Origin: an uncultured Treponema sp.
Lineage (GTDB): Bacteria; Spirochaetota; Spirochaetia; Treponematales; Treponemataceae
Direction: 5' to 3'
DNA: 16,104 nucleotides
NCBI GenBank assembly: GCA_934699065.1
Contig: CAKUWD010000049.1
Location: 1 to 16,104 of the forward strand
The position numbers and the translations under genes were made by a program. This document shows, piece after piece, positions 14,765 through 16,104 of the stretch; position 1 is the stretch's first letter; each line of letters begins with the position of its first letter. The notes under the pieces were generated by a model. It saw only the letters and a program-made list of their open reading frames with translations. It was not told the DNA's origin and searched no databases.

Positions 14765-14791
14765 ACACGCGTCGGATGTAGTGACGTGTGT
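14765..14791 (+). promoter_or_regulatory. pnp leader hairpin touching the ribosome binding site
   Basis: ACACGCGTC (14765-14773) pairs with GACGTGTGT (14783-14791) over nine positions with one G-T pair and a 9-nt loop. The next base begins AGGAG (14792-14796), 6 nt before the ATG. In E. coli, PNPase controls its own mRNA through a leader stem cut by RNase III; a similar role here is an analogy. Confidence 0.55.
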
Positions 14792-14802
14792 AGGAGAAAA
14801 TT

Positions 14803-16104
14803 ATGTCTGTAGAAAGAGTAACCTACAAACTTGGAGATGCCGATCTCATCCTCGAAACAGGTAAAATCGGTAAACAGGCTAATGGATGTGTTTACGCTCA
14901 GTGGGGCGGAGCCGCTATTATTGCAACTATTTGTGCTTCGTCTAGCGTAACAGAAGGTCAGGACTTTGTGCCTGTAACTGTTGAGTACAACGAAAAATTC
15001 TATGCTGCCGGAAAGATTCCTGGCGGTTTTGTAAAGCGCGAAGGTCGTCCTAAGGACAAGGAGATTCTCGTATCTCGTCTTATTGACCGCCCAATGCGTC
15101 CACTTTTTGAGCCATCTTTCGGTCACGAACTTCAGATTGTTCCAACTTGTGTTTCTTGCGATGGCGTTCACACTCAGGATATTCTTGCCGTAATCGCAGC
15201 TTCTGCTGCAACTTGTATTTCTGATATTCCATTCCACGGTCCGGTTGCTGCCTGCCGCGTTGGATATTTGAACGGTGAATACATTATCAACCCTACATTT
15301 GAACAGATTGAAAAGGGCGAACTTGAAATCGTTGTTGCCGGAACTAAAGACGGCTTTACAATGGTAGAAGGTGGTGCTAACGAAGTTTCTGAAGAACTTA
15401 TGCTCGGAGCTTTGGAACGCGCTCAGAAGTTCATTACTGATATGTGTCTCCTTCAGGAAGAGCTCGTAAAGAAGGCTGGTAAGGAAAAGCTTCCTTTGAA
15501 CCCTCTTGATGTAACTTTGGACAATGCAGAAGCTATTGAAGCTGAAGCAACTCCACTTCTTAAAGAAGCATGCTTCAAAGGCAGCAAGATTGAACGCGGT
15601 AAGGCAATTTCTCAGGTTCAGAGAGACCTCGCTGCAAAATATGCTGAACAGCTTTCTGACCCAATTCAGGCTAAGCTTTTCTGTGCTTTGATGGACGACA
15701 TTCAGTACAAGCTTCTCCGCAAGTCTATCCTCGACGAAGGAGTTCGCGTAGACGGACGTAAGGTTGATGAAATCCGCCCAATCACTTGTGAAATCAATGT
15801 TCTTCCAACTCCACACGGATCTGCACTTTTCACACGTGGTGAAACACAGTCTCTCGCAGTATGTACTTTGGGTACTGCAATGGACGAACAGTCTTATGAT
15901 GATATCGATGGAGACCGCTCAGAGCACTTCATCCTCCACTATAACTTCCCTCCATACTCAGTTGGTGAAACTGGTAAGCTTACAACAGGCCGCCGCGAAA
16001 TTGGTCACGGTAACCTTGCCCGCCGCTCACTCGCTGCAATGGTTCCAAGCCGCGAAGAATTCCCATACACAATCCGCGTAGTATCTGAAATCATGGAATC
16101 TAAC
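14803..16104 (+). CDS. pnp: Polyribonucleotide nucleotidyltransferase (PNPase), 3' end outside window
   Basis: 434 of roughly 700 residues are present; the gene runs off the right edge. PNPase is a trimeric 3'-to-5' phosphorolytic exoribonuclease that degrades RNA to nucleoside diphosphates. The first RNase PH domain is seen at about 10-145 (GKIGKQANGCVYAQWGG, VEYNEKFYAAGKIPGGF, ILVSRLIDRPMRPLF). A helical linker domain covers about 230-310, and the second, catalytic RNase PH domain starts at VRVDGRKVDEIRPI. Phosphate and catalytic-site motifs of the second domain are present: FTRGETQ (343-349) and GRREIGHGNLA (396-406). ATG 14803 has AGGAG 6 nt upstream. The KH and S1 RNA-binding domains would lie beyond the window. 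Codon use is like rpsO, with many GC-ending codons, as expected for a highly expressed gene. Confidence 0.98.
   Translation, partial: MSVERVTYKLGDADLILETGKIGKQANGCVYAQWGGAAIIATICASSSVTEGQDFVPVTVEYNEKFYAAGKIPGGFVKREGRPKDKEILVSRLIDRPMRPLFEPSFGHELQIVPTCVSCDGVHTQDILAVIAASAATCISDIPFHGPVAACRVGYLNGEYIINPTFEQIEKGELEIVVAGTKDGFTMVEGGANEVSEELMLGALERAQKFITDMCLLQEELVKKAGKEKLPLNPLDVTLDNAEAIEAEATPLLKEACFKGSKIERGKAISQVQRDLAAKYAEQLSDPIQAKLFCALMDDIQYKLLRKSILDEGVRVDGRKVDEIRPITCEINVLPTPHGSALFTRGETQSLAVCTLGTAMDEQSYDDIDGDRSEHFILHYNFPPYSVGETGKLTTGRREIGHGNLARRSLAAMVPSREEFPYTIRVVSEIMESN

Larger units (their letters stand above)
14100..14802. other. 703-bp gene-free region between the nuclease-like gene and pnp
   Basis: No credible gene is seen; the 60-codon frame at 14121-14303 runs through two inverted repeats and has no ribosome binding site. 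In order it holds: the nuclease gene's ribosome binding site; four inverted repeats (14146-14415); AT-rich DNA with one plausible promoter (14416-14570); a GC-rich palindromic block (14577-14735); and the pnp leader hairpin (14765-14791). Confidence 0.7.

Noticed and set aside
14566..15816. 416-codon minus-strand reading frame.
   Set aside because: It lies opposite pnp, has no family signature, and its existence follows from pnp codon usage.

Overview
The window is AT-rich bacterial chromosome, and gene content and protein style point to a spirochaete of the genus Treponema, probably a gut or rumen type. This is inferred from family resemblance, not from a search. Pointers are an RlpA-like/SPOR protein with a very long Glu-rich linker, a RibF without a recognisable kinase half, several signal-peptide proteins, and abundant intergenic palindromes. 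Core landmarks are ilvE, ribF, rpsO (S15) and pnp (PNPase, cut by the right edge).

Left block (1-4450, minus strand): a likely three-gene operon reads leftwards from a good sigma70-type promoter at 4470-4498. It encodes a soluble NDP-sugar 4,6-dehydratase (FlaA1/CapD type), a DegT-family PLP sugar aminotransferase, and a protein with the fold signature of the large subunit of xanthine dehydrogenase/aldehyde oxidase that has lost the usual molybdopterin motifs (cut by the left edge). The first two are consecutive steps in making an amino-sugar nucleotide for surface glycans or protein glycosylation. Diverging from them is a plus-strand pair (4580-6681): a small exported protein of unknown function, then an RlpA-like double-psi barrel joined to a SPOR domain by about 300 acidic residues, followed by a clear terminator.

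Middle block (6740-11111): three consecutive hairpins of the same bulged design lie after that terminator. ilvE (minus) and ribF (plus) are divergent, with closely packed promoters and a perfect 17-nt palindrome in the ilvE leader. A 117-bp convergent gap full of palindromic repeats separates ribF from a membrane GGDEF(degenerate)-EAL protein. That gene and rpsO diverge from two good promoters. rpsO has a leader of about 120 nt and a strong terminator.

Right block (11112-16104): rpsO and pnp, adjacent in many bacteria, are separated here by 3.7 kb of accessory-looking DNA. It holds (i) a lipoprotein with three repeats and a transglutaminase-like domain, whose signal peptide is out of frame with its ATG by one base at an A8 tract; (ii) a minus-strand PD-(D/E)XK-like protein of unknown role; (iii) an array of four inverted repeats with conserved 10-nt arms (CCGACTTAAC / GTTAAGTCGG) and variable 14-16-nt centres; and (iv) a GC-rich palindromic block. 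pnp follows with a hairpin that touches its ribosome binding site. The four-fold array next to the nuclease-like gene is the most unusual structure in the window. No tRNA, rRNA, insertion sequence or CRISPR array was recognised.
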